Shown: positions 1 to 9,032 of the stretch, one piece after another
Layout: every line of letters starts with the position of its first letter
How positions within the stretch are numbered: position 1 is the stretch's first letter
NCBI GenBank assembly: GCA_028710565.1
Contig: JAQTTV010000017.1
Location: 1 to 64,000, forward strand
Length of the DNA: 64,000 bases
Direction of reading: 5' to 3'
From: Gallionella sp.
Lineage (GTDB): Bacteria > Pseudomonadota > Gammaproteobacteria > Burkholderiales > Gallionellaceae
Position numbers and translations under genes: made by a program
Notes under the pieces: generated by a model
Databases searched by the model: none
Told to the model about the DNA's origin: nothing
Seen by the model: the letters and a program-made list of their open reading frames with translations, nothing else

Positions 1-228
1 GCGCACCCGCCCATCCCGCTCCACGCGGTGACGAGCTTCCAAGACTTTTTTGATTTCTACACTCAGTTTGATTTCCATCTGGACATTGTCTGCTATTTTT
101 CGGGGTTTTCAAAGGCGATGGGTATAGTTGCCCCAAAGTGGCTGCAAGCCAAACGCTCGCCGCAAAAGTTATTGTGTAAAATGCGAATCCAACGTACAAC
201 ACTGAAAACCACACACTCAAAACTTTAG

Positions 229-2796
229 ATGCAGCATATCCATAAACTAGGCTGGTCAGGCGTACACCCCAATTACCAAGATAGCATGACCAATATGATC
301 AGGGTGCTCCTGATGCTTGCGATCATTCAATTGCTTGCTTGGTTAACGCCCACACTACCAGAGTTTAAAGGCATCCCAAATTACCTGCCGTTGCACATGC
401 TGTTAGAGACTGTATCGGTCGTGGTCTCTATGATGGTTTTTGCCATAGGCTGGAATTCCCGTAGCACCAATCTTTCGGGCAATATCGTCCTGCTGGCATG
501 CGCCTTTTTTTCAGTCGGGATGCTCGATTTTTTACACACCATTTCCTACGTCGGCATGCCTGATTTTTTTACGCATAACGATTTACAAAAGCACCTGAAT
601 TTCTGGTTATCTGCTCGTTTTGTCGCTGCTATTGCCTTGCTCATTATCTCCATCAGACCCTGGAAGCCGCTCCATTCTAGGACGATGCGCTACACCATCT
701 TTGGCTCGCTCTTCTTTTTGACGGTTCTCCTGAATTGGACCGTGATATATCACCAACCTTGGCTGCCAGATACCTTTGTATCTGGCCTAGGGCTCACCAC
801 CTTTAAGAAGAGCACCGAATACCTCATCATCCTGCTCCATCTCATCACCGCTGCAATCTTGTGGCAAAAGCTACGCCAGCCCCAAAAATTCAAAGGCGTG
901 CTTCTCTTTGGTGCGGTCTGCACCTTAGCGATGAGTGAATTCTTTTTTACGCTCTATACCACCATGACGGGTAGTTACAACGTGCTAGGGCATGTGTATA
1001 AAGTGATCGCATACCTGTTTATTTACCGAGCCATCGTGGTTGAAACCATTGAAGAACCTTACAGCAAACTAACGCAGGCACAGCAAAACTTAGCAACTTC
1101 TCTAAAGGCCTCTAATACAGGCTTATGGGATTGGAATTTACAAACGCATACGGTGAGTTACTCACCCGAATGGAAAGCGCAGCTGGGTTATTTTCCAAAT
1201 GAATTGCAGGATCAGTTTTCAACGTGGGAATCACTGCTACATCCTGATGACCTTGAACCTGCATCAGCCTATGTTCAAAAATTTTTGGCAGATACCTCAC
1301 CACAATACCTCAGTGAGTTTAGGATGCGCCACCGTGACGGCAGCTATCGCTGGATATTGGCACGAGGCGAGAAACAATATGATCAAAATGGTGTCGCGAC
1401 TCACCTGATTGGATCGCATATTGACATTACCGAACGCAAACTGGACGAGCAGCATATACAACAACTCGCCAATTTCGATACGTTGACAGGGTTACCCAAC
1501 CGCATGCTGTTTAATGATCGCGTCGAACAAGCGATCAACGCTGCAAAACACAATCACACGTCCTTATCTATCCTGTTTCTCGACCTCGACCACTTCAAAG
1601 ACATCAATGACACCCTAGGTCATCACATCGGGGACAAAGTATTGATTGAAGTCGGTAAACGACTAAAACTCAGCGTACCCACCGAGGATAGCGTCTCTCG
1701 CATGGGCGGGGACGAATTTATGCTGATGCTGACCGACAGCACCACTCAGGACGCAGCCTTTACCGCCACCAAATTACTGCAAGTGATCGCCGAGCCTTAC
1801 CACATCGAGCTCAACGAATTGATTGTCACCCCTTCCATCGGCATAGCGATGTATCCCGAAGATGGGGAAGATTTTGTGACGCTGTATCGACACGCGGATA
1901 CTGCGATGTACCGCGCCAAGCAGGAAGGTCGCAATAATTACCGCTTCTTTACGCAAGAAATGCAATCGTTAGCGGTACGTACACTCAAAATTGAAAATGC
2001 GTTGCGATACGCAATCACACGCAATGAGTTGCAACTACACTACCAACCACAACTCAGCTTGACCACTGGACGCGTCATTGGCGTAGAAGCACTTTTGCGC
2101 TGGCAACAGGCAGAACTCGGCAATCTTTCTCCGACAGAATTTATTCCCATTGCCGAAAGAAGTGGGCAAATTATTAAAATCGGTGAGTGGGCGTTGCGCA
2201 CCGCTGTAGGACAACTCCAAACTTGGTTTAACTTAGGACTCCCGCCCATGATCATGGCGGTCAACTTATCCACGATCCAATTTCGTCATCCAGACCTCCT
2301 TGGCTTAGTGGGGAACATCCTCGAATCGGCACAATTACCACCACAGTATTTGGAACTAGAACTCACCGAAAGCCTCGCCATGGACAATCCGAAAAAGGCG
2401 ATCGCATTGATGAATGCGCTACACGCACACGGGGTGCGCATGTCGTTGGACGATTTTGGTACGGGCTATTCTTCACTGAGCTACCTCAAGCAATTCAAGG
2501 TGTACAAACTCAAAATAGACCAGTCTTTTGTACGTGAAATCAGCACCAATGCCGATGACAAAGCCATTGTGGGCGCGATTATCCAAATGGCTCATCACCT
2601 TGGTTTTCAGTGTATCGCAGAAGGTGTCGAAACGGCGGAGCAGCTCGCCTTCCTAAAGGCGGCTGGCTGCGATGAGATACAGGGATATTATTTCAGCCCC
2701 CCTTTGCCCGCCGATAAATTTGAAGCCTATGTACAAAAGCATCGGACGATTTCGTCTCAACTCAACCCCAACCTCAATCTGGGTGCGGAAATTTAA
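229..2796 (+). CDS. MASE-type membrane sensor + PAS + GGDEF + EAL protein (c-di-GMP cyclase/phosphodiesterase)
   Basis: Hydrophobic N-terminus, PAS region (LWDWNLQTHTVSYSPEW), RMGGDEFM, EALLRW and DDFGTGYSSLSYL motifs. Confidence 0.95.
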   Translation: MQHIHKLGWSGVHPNYQDSMTNMIRVLLMLAIIQLLAWLTPTLPEFKGIPNYLPLHMLLETVSVVVSMMVFAIGWNSRSTNLSGNIVLLACAFFSVGMLDFLHTISYVGMPDFFTHNDLQKHLNFWLSARFVAAIALLIISIRPWKPLHSRTMRYTIFGSLFFLTVLLNWTVIYHQPWLPDTFVSGLGLTTFKKSTEYLIILLHLITAAILWQKLRQPQKFKGVLLFGAVCTLAMSEFFFTLYTTMTGSYNVLGHVYKVIAYLFIYRAIVVETIEEPYSKLTQAQQNLATSLKASNTGLWDWNLQTHTVSYSPEWKAQLGYFPNELQDQFSTWESLLHPDDLEPASAYVQKFLADTSPQYLSEFRMRHRDGSYRWILARGEKQYDQNGVATHLIGSHIDITERKLDEQHIQQLANFDTLTGLPNRMLFNDRVEQAINAAKHNHTSLSILFLDLDHFKDINDTLGHHIGDKVLIEVGKRLKLSVPTEDSVSRMGGDEFMLMLTDSTTQDAAFTATKLLQVIAEPYHIELNELIVTPSIGIAMYPEDGEDFVTLYRHADTAMYRAKQEGRNNYRFFTQEMQSLAVRTLKIENALRYAITRNELQLHYQPQLSLTTGRVIGVEALLRWQQAELGNLSPTEFIPIAERSGQIIKIGEWALRTAVGQLQTWFNLGLPPMIMAVNLSTIQFRHPDLLGLVGNILESAQLPPQYLELELTESLAMDNPKKAIALMNALHAHGVRMSLDDFGTGYSSLSYLKQFKVYKLKIDQSFVREISTNADDKAIVGAIIQMAHHLGFQCIAEGVETAEQLAFLKAAGCDEIQGYYFSPPLPADKFEAYVQKHRTISSQLNPNLNLGAEI

Positions 2797-4052
2797 ACTC
2801 GTTCTAACACCGCCGCAAAGAAGCCATCGGTATTGTGTAGATGTGGACGCAATTCCAAATAATCGCCCATTTCCATTGCGACTTTTTGTTGAGCCAACAC
2901 TTCACCTGCGGGGCGCAACACAAAATCAGGATGCGAAGCGAGGAAAGCTTGCACAATGTGCTGATTTTCTTCGGGCAAAATACTGCAGGTCGCATAGACC
3001 AGTCGCCCGCCTTTTTTCAGCAAACGTGCAGCAGCATTCAGGATATTGGTTTGTTTTTGATTCAGTTCGGCAACGCTTTGCGCCGATTGGCGGAATTTCA
3101 AATCAGGATTGCGGCGCAGTGTGCCTAAGCCACTACACGGCGCATCGACCAACACGCGGTCGATTTTGCCTGCCAAGCGTTTGACCTTCAGGTCATTTTC
3201 ATTGTCGATCAGGGTGGGTTGAATGTTGCTGGCACCTGAACGTTTCAAACGCGGTTTGAGGTTAGCGAGGCGTTTTTCAGACACATCCAGCGCGTACAAC
3301 CGCCCTTGTGAATTCATCAATGCCGCCAACATCAAGGTTTTGCCACCCGCACCCGCACAGAAATCCACCACCATATCGCTGCGCTTAGGGGCGAGCATCA
3401 AACCTAACAATTGGCTGCCTTCGTCTTGCACTTCCACTTTGCCTTCAGTGAACAAAGCGTCTTTATTCAACGGAATTTTGTCGCGCAAACGGATGCCCAC
3501 AGGCGAATACGTCATCAACGTGGCAGAAATTTGTTGGCGCACCAATTCAGCCAACACCTCATCGCGTTTCGCCAACAGCGTATTGACCCGAATATCCAAC
3601 GGCGCGCCTTGCTGCATCGACATGCCGAGGGTCAAAATATCTTCATCGCTATAGCTGGCACGCAGCTTTTCAATAATCCAATCGGGCAATTCCGCTTGCA
3701 CCGACAACGATTCAGACTGGTAGCCTTTGACCGTCGCCAGCCACTCTTTTTCATCACGTTGCAATAGTGGGGCGAGTTCGCGCAGGTTATAGCCGCCAAA
3801 ACGTACCAAAAATCCCAACGCCAAACGCCGCGTGGTAATCCGCTCCCCACACGCCGCCTCCAACAACAAGCGATGGCGCAACACGCCAAACACCGCTTCC
3901 GCCACAAACTCGCGCTCATTCGAGCCCAACTTCTCCTCTTTGAAGAAATAGCGCAAGGTCGTGTCCGCAGGATGCGCCAACGGCAAAATGCGTTTCAACG
4001 CGTCGATAGCAAGTTCAAGTCGGTATTCAGTAATCAGCATGGCAAAGTTCAC
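2793..4052 (-). CDS. rsmB: RsmB/NOP-family 16S rRNA m5C methyltransferase
   Basis: VVDFCAGAGGKTLMLAALM, DRVLVDAPCSGLGTLRRNPD, LVYATCSILPEEN motifs. Confidence 0.88.
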   Translation of the reverse strand: MNFAMLITEYRLELAIDALKRILPLAHPADTTLRYFFKEEKLGSNEREFVAEAVFGVLRHRLLLEAACGERITTRRLALGFLVRFGGYNLRELAPLLQRDEKEWLATVKGYQSESLSVQAELPDWIIEKLRASYSDEDILTLGMSMQQGAPLDIRVNTLLAKRDEVLAELVRQQISATLMTYSPVGIRLRDKIPLNKDALFTEGKVEVQDEGSQLLGLMLAPKRSDMVVDFCAGAGGKTLMLAALMNSQGRLYALDVSEKRLANLKPRLKRSGASNIQPTLIDNENDLKVKRLAGKIDRVLVDAPCSGLGTLRRNPDLKFRQSAQSVAELNQKQTNILNAAARLLKKGGRLVYATCSILPEENQHIVQAFLASHPDFVLRPAGEVLAQQKVAMEMGDYLELRPHLHNTDGFFAAVLERV

Positions 4053-4126
4053 CTAAAAATAAGGTGCGCAGTTTAACCGAAATTGAGGGTAAACCTTGGG
4101 GATTCCAGCAATTCTCATTTTGGCCG

Positions 4127-4222
4127 TGGGTACGAATTCATTCGTACAGTTAAGCGAGCGTAAAGGCTTGTTGGCCGCATTTTTCGCCCTTTCGGGCGAT
4201 GTACGAATCAATTCGTACCCAC
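4127..4222. repeat. Dispersed palindromic intergenic repeat (GGGTACGAATT..AATTCGTACCC ends, CGCCC..GGGCG core)
   Basis: gggtacgaattcattcgtac ... ttcgccctttcgggcgatgtacgaatcaattcgtaccca; related copy at 32579-32671 and partial core near 5008-5038. Confidence 0.75.
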
Positions 4223-4311
4223 AAAATCCTGTTGTTTAGTCAAATGACGGATTGACGCGAGCTAAAGAGTTTTGGCTTGACTATACTTATTAAATACTTA
4301 TAATTCCATCC

Positions 4312-4566
4312 ATGAACGAGATAGAGTACACGCGCAAAGCGATTAAACAATTGACCAAACTGCAAGCGCAAGATGGGGCAAAGATTCGTTCGGAATGTCG
4401 TAAATTGGCTGGTATGCCAGACTGCGAGAACGTGAAGGCATTGACCAACCATGCGTGCCAGTATCGTTTGCGCGTAGGGAATTATCGGGTATTTTTTAAT
4501 TTCGACGGTGCGATTTGCATTGTCACCATTGAGGAAGTGAGGAAACGCGATGAGCGCACTTATTGA
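4312..4566 (+). CDS. RelE/ParE-type toxin
   Basis: Small protein IEYTRKAIKQLTKL...YRLRVGNYRVFFNFDG, typical RelE fold signature; overlaps the downstream HTH gene. Confidence 0.85.
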   Translation: MNEIEYTRKAIKQLTKLQAQDGAKIRSECRKLAGMPDCENVKALTNHACQYRLRVGNYRVFFNFDGAICIVTIEEVRKRDERTY

Positions 4567-4891
4567 AAGAGTACAAATCTTGCGCGATGCAGGTGGGCAT
4601 CCTGCATTTGCAGTTGTGCCGTTTGCACAATACCAAGCCCTGATTTCAGGCAAGCCCAAGGCTGAACCCACCATACCAGGCAAGGTTGTTGACTTGTTTT
4701 TTGATAACGGCTGGACAGCAACCCGCGCATGGCGTGAGTATCTGCACTTAACCCAAGCCGAAGTCTCGGCGCGCATGGGCATTTCACAAGCCGCCTTTGC
4801 CCAAATGGAAACCGCCAAACGCCCCCGCAAAACCACTATAGCTAAAATCGCTCAAGCATTGGGCTTGGAGGTTGAGCAATTGCGATGGTGA
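4550..4891 (+). CDS. XRE-family HTH antitoxin
   Basis: HTH region WREYLHLTQAEVSARMGISQAAFAQMET; 4-codon scale overlap with the toxin. Confidence 0.85.
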   Translation: MSALIERVQILRDAGGHPAFAVVPFAQYQALISGKPKAEPTIPGKVVDLFFDNGWTATRAWREYLHLTQAEVSARMGISQAAFAQMETAKRPRKTTIAKIAQALGLEVEQLRW

Positions 4892-5182
4892 GTACATGTC
4901 GCCTTTGGCAAATCCACCTGACGCACTTGGGAAATGACAAGATAAATGGTGGATTGCCTTTGCCGCACCTACCTACGGGTTAGCTCAGCATCATCCCTTT
5001 TGCCACGCTATTTCGCCCTGTCGGGCAATGTACGAATCTGCCATACTCGCAAGCCACCATCAAAATAGTGCTCACAACATCCATGACAATCCCTACTGAC
5101 GCGAGTACAATTCTGCCGCACTGCAAGGGAACACGCCACAAGATTCCCGTTCTTTCTCGACTAACAACAGAATGAATCCTTG

Positions 5183-5545
5183 ATGCCCATAAACTCATCC
5201 CTGCCAGATTGCCACTCCATCAGCGAGGCGTTTCTTGCGCTGCATGAACAGGATGGGTTTTCACGTCTTCCGCCTTCTTCTTTGCTGCACGATTCCGTGC
5301 CGATGTCCTTTGTAATGAGCGCGGGGTTAATCCAAGTTGAAAATGATTTAGACCAGATTATCAAAAAAACAGGCGGCAAATTCACCTTTACCCAGCCCTG
5401 CTTTCGTCATTTTGATTTAGACCAAGTCGGTAGCGATCCCAACCGCCTCAGTCTGTTCCACATGCCCGCCGCATTTTATATCGGCTCAAACCAGCAGTAT
5501 AGGATGTGCCAACAGGGGCATCAGTTAAATTCTGGTGCTAGGTAA
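5183..5545 (+). pseudogene. Alanyl-tRNA synthetase-like catalytic-core fragment (truncated)
   Basis: ISEAFLALHEQDGFSRLPPSSLLHDSVPMSFVMSAGL...QPCFRHFDLDQVG......LFHMPAAFYIG follows the AlaRS motif 1/motif 2 pattern but ends after 121 aa. Confidence 0.5.
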
Positions 5546-5596
5546 AACACCCCATTTGTAGTAGAGTCGCCCGCCCCCGCTTATTGTGTTTCTATT

Positions 5597-6748
5597 ATGT
5601 CGCAAGCCTTGCCCAACCCCTTACCTGACAACGACCCAATCGAAACGCCAGAAGTTATTTTTGCACGCGTCGTTGCTGAAATTCGAGCTGAATATCTGTC
5701 TAGCGATCAATCGTTTCCGTGGATTATTGGATTTTCAGGGGGTAAAGACAGCACACTGGTTGCACATGCCGTATTCACCGCTTTGCTGGATATTTCTCCC
5801 AGTCGTTTAACCCGTCCCGTTCACCTCATTGCCAATGACACGCTTGTGGAAAGCCCTTTGGTGGTTGCACATTTGCATCAATCATTGGCAGAAATTCGCC
5901 ATGCGGCAGAAACACTTGATTTACCAATCACGGTTGCCACCACCAATCCCAATCCAGACAACACATTTTGGGTGTTGCTTATTGGCAAAGGGTATCCAAG
6001 CCCTAATTCCACCATGCGCTGGTGTACCGATCGCTTGAAGATTCAACCCACTAGCCGATATATTCTCGATCAAGTTGCCGCTTGTGGTTCAGCGATTATT
6101 GTTTTAGGTGTGCGCAAGGATGAATCCGCATCACGAAAACGAAATGTTGAAGCGAATCAAAATGATGCAGGCACACGATTGCATCCTCACAAAGACTTAA
6201 AAGGGGCTTTTGTTTATCGCCCCATCGTAGATTTATCAACCGACGAAGTTTGGGAAATTCTTGCGAGCACCGCGCCACCTTGGGGTGGTACGCACCAGCG
6301 ACTGATTAAATTGTATCGGGATGCCGCAGGCGGCGAGTGTCCGATTGTGATGTCTCAAGAAGAAGCCCCAGGTTGCGGCACGAATTCCAGCCGTTTTGGT
6401 TGTTGGACTTGCACTGTGGTTGAAAAGGATAAAAGCCTGCAAGGCTTTGTGGATAGCGGCAATCGTCAATACGAACCCCTTATCACTTTCCGCGATTGGT
6501 TGCGCGAGATTCGCAATGACAGATCATTGCGTCAAGGTAGGAGACGCAACGGTAAAATTACCGTGATGGACAGTGGAAAATTGATTCCAGGTCCATTCAC
6601 ATTAGAAGCACGTCGGATGATATTGGAACGCCTGCTTAAAACACAAGCTGAGTACGGAGATACACTGATTTCCGAACAGGAAATTGAAGCTATCCAACGA
6701 ATTTGGGCTGTCGATTTAATTGCCATGCACTCTCAGGGAGAAAAATAA
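5597..6748 (+). CDS. dndC: DndC-like PAPS-reductase-family sulfurtransferase (DNA phosphorothioation)
   Basis: PP-loop FSGGKDSTLVAHAV; MRWCTDRLKIQP; cysteine set CGTNSSRFGCWTCTVVEKDKS. Confidence 0.9.
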   Translation: MSQALPNPLPDNDPIETPEVIFARVVAEIRAEYLSSDQSFPWIIGFSGGKDSTLVAHAVFTALLDISPSRLTRPVHLIANDTLVESPLVVAHLHQSLAEIRHAAETLDLPITVATTNPNPDNTFWVLLIGKGYPSPNSTMRWCTDRLKIQPTSRYILDQVAACGSAIIVLGVRKDESASRKRNVEANQNDAGTRLHPHKDLKGAFVYRPIVDLSTDEVWEILASTAPPWGGTHQRLIKLYRDAAGGECPIVMSQEEAPGCGTNSSRFGCWTCTVVEKDKSLQGFVDSGNRQYEPLITFRDWLREIRNDRSLRQGRRRNGKITVMDSGKLIPGPFTLEARRMILERLLKTQAEYGDTLISEQEIEAIQRIWAVDLIAMHSQGEK

Positions 6749-6975
6749 TGACCGTTAATGATATTGCTATACGTCACGAAGTAGATGACTTGCCGTTATG
6801 GCGTGATTCTGAAGCCTATGGTGTATTGAAAACCGCACTTGAAATTCACAAAGTAGATGAAGAGGTGTTCGCACGGCTACTTAATGCTTATCGACCACTG
6901 GCTCATAGAGGTAATACGAGAGGCATTGCTGTTGCATTTGACGAGATATTTCAATCTATTAGTGAGGATAGCTAA
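6748..6975 (+). CDS. Small protein between dndC and dndD (DNA-modification-system-associated small protein)
   Basis: 75-aa ORF, TAATG overlap with dndC stop, 2 nt before dndD; assignment by position and size. Confidence 0.65.
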   Translation: MTVNDIAIRHEVDDLPLWRDSEAYGVLKTALEIHKVDEEVFARLLNAYRPLAHRGNTRGIAVAFDEIFQSISEDS

Positions 6976-6977
6976 TC

Positions 6978-9032
6978 ATGTGGTTGTCACGTATTGAGTT
7001 AAAAAATTTCAAAAGCTATCGCCAGCAGATATTCGACTTTCCCAAACCTCAAAATGGTCAAAATTTAGTGTTGATTGGAGGCGTCAATGGCTATGGCAAA
7101 ACGACGCTACTGGAAGCCATTTATGTCGGTTTATATGGCGAAGAGGCGGTAAATCATAAAGCATTGGATCGGGCGGGACTAAAAGCAAAAAGTTATGGTC
7201 ATTTTCTAGAAACAGCACTTTACCGATTGGCCGCTCATGCAGGCGAAGCTCGCATGGAAGTGGGTATCGAATTTACTAGGGATGATGAAACAGCATTACG
7301 GATTACGCGTAGGTGGTTTTTCAAAAGCAATGGCAAATACGATGACCAGAAAATAATCGTAGAAACACGCTCTAACGCTAATTCATGGATGCCACATAAA
7401 GAAGACGAGCTACCTGAGCTATTTGGAAGCTACGTCACGCCCCCGTGGCTTGCTCCTTTTTTCTTTTTCGATGGGGAAAAAATATCTAGCCTTGCCGATG
7501 AAGATCGCAACGGTTGGGTTACTTCTGGCCTCGAAAGTTTGCTCGGTGTTGTTTTAGTCAAAGAATTGCGTGAACAATTGGCGAGTTACAGCCGAAAGAA
7601 AATAACACAAGGAGGAGGCACGGATGAAAACCGAGTAAATGAACTTGGACTCACTCGTGAAGAAAATATCCGTCAAATGGAACGGCTTACTCAAGAATTG
7701 ACAGACATTCGCTACCAACTCAGTGAAGAAAGGGATAAGCGAGAACGCTTAACCAGTTGTTTGACTGACTTAGCTCAAGGCGGTGATGCTCGCACAGTGG
7801 CAGAAGTGGCGGAAGCAGGGAGCAGAGCCGAGCAAGCAGAAAGAGAGACTCGTGAGAAATTACGAAAACTGTTTTCCAGCACATTACCGCTTCAACTTAT
7901 TCGTCCAGCACTTTATAACTCATTGACTCGCTCGCTTGAGGCTGAGAAACAACTCACAGACTGGGAGCAATCTGTCAGCACCTTGTTACCAAAATGGCAA
8001 AAATTCCACGACACTTTCTTTGAATCAGAGTGGATCAAAGTTGTATCTCAGTTTCCTAACGCACACGACTCATTGGAAAAAACATTACGTCAAGCATGGG
8101 ACAGCATCAATCATCCACGACCAGAATGTTGTGCTGAGGCAATTTGGCACGATTACTTACAACTCCAAGAGCAGCACAAGTTGGAGCAGATGCGAGAAAA
8201 ATTCAAACTATCAGCCACGGAGCTACGTCAGGCTGAACAAGACAGCACGCACGCAGAACAAGAGAAAAAGCGATTGCGTCGGGAGTTGACACGGTTGGAA
8301 GGCATGGATGGTGAAAACAAAGTTGCGGAAATTAAGGCATTAACACTACAACTTGAGTCTGCTTACGAAAAAGTGGATACGCTAAGTAGAAAAGAAATTG
8401 CAAAGGCAAATGAACATAAGGCTTTGTCAAAAGAAGTCGCAGCGCAAACGGCTACCTATGAACGGGAGCGCAAAGAGTTGGCTGACAAACACCCCGAAAG
8501 GGATGCCGCACGAGAGGCTGAGCGCGTCATCGCCATGATAGATGACTTGCTACAACCCTTGTTTAAACTCAAACTTCAAGCATTATCCAAAGCCGCAACT
8601 GAAATATTTAGAGGGTTGCATCACAAAAACCAAATTGCATCTATTGAAGTTGCCGTAGATGGTCGAGCTACAGTCAGAAGCCATGAGGGCACAGAAATCA
8701 CCCTTGCCAAGTCGTCAGGTGAGTCACAGCTTTTTGTGTTAGCTCTAGTTGGCGCACTGGCTGAAGTGACAGGTTATTGCGTGCCCTTGATTGTAGATAC
8801 CCCGCTTGCCCGCCTTTCCAAACAGCATTGTGACAACCTATTAGGATATTGGACGAAAGACACGTCGCGCCAAGTTATTCTACTGGTGCAGGACAAGGAG
8901 ATCGGCAACGACGAATACCAAAAATTAAAATCACGCATTTCAAAAACCTATTTGTTGCAGCATCAGCAATTAAAGCATGGGGTTGGGCAAACGGAAGCTA
9001 TTGCAGACCACTATTTTGGAGGTGTGCAATGA
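6978..9032 (+). CDS. dndD: DndD-like SMC/Rad50-type ATPase
   Basis: GGVNGYGKTTLLEAIYVGLYGEEAV Walker A, coiled coils, C-terminal SSGESQLFVLALVGALAEVTG..PLIVDTPLARL. Confidence 0.9.
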   Translation: MWLSRIELKNFKSYRQQIFDFPKPQNGQNLVLIGGVNGYGKTTLLEAIYVGLYGEEAVNHKALDRAGLKAKSYGHFLETALYRLAAHAGEARMEVGIEFTRDDETALRITRRWFFKSNGKYDDQKIIVETRSNANSWMPHKEDELPELFGSYVTPPWLAPFFFFDGEKISSLADEDRNGWVTSGLESLLGVVLVKELREQLASYSRKKITQGGGTDENRVNELGLTREENIRQMERLTQELTDIRYQLSEERDKRERLTSCLTDLAQGGDARTVAEVAEAGSRAEQAERETREKLRKLFSSTLPLQLIRPALYNSLTRSLEAEKQLTDWEQSVSTLLPKWQKFHDTFFESEWIKVVSQFPNAHDSLEKTLRQAWDSINHPRPECCAEAIWHDYLQLQEQHKLEQMREKFKLSATELRQAEQDSTHAEQEKKRLRRELTRLEGMDGENKVAEIKALTLQLESAYEKVDTLSRKEIAKANEHKALSKEVAAQTATYERERKELADKHPERDAAREAERVIAMIDDLLQPLFKLKLQALSKAATEIFRGLHHKNQIASIEVAVDGRATVRSHEGTEITLAKSSGESQLFVLALVGALAEVTGYCVPLIVDTPLARLSKQHCDNLLGYWTKDTSRQVILLVQDKEIGNDEYQKLKSRISKTYLLQHQQLKHGVGQTEAIADHYFGGVQ

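Noticed and set aside
2672-3184. 170-aa + strand ORF (and 3223-3654, 3411-3767)
   Set aside because: Antisense to rsmB and overlapping the end of the GGDEF-EAL gene in another frame; no recognisable motifs.
4240-4836. 198-aa minus-strand ORF
   Set aside because: Antisense to the RelE/XRE pair, which has clear family signatures.
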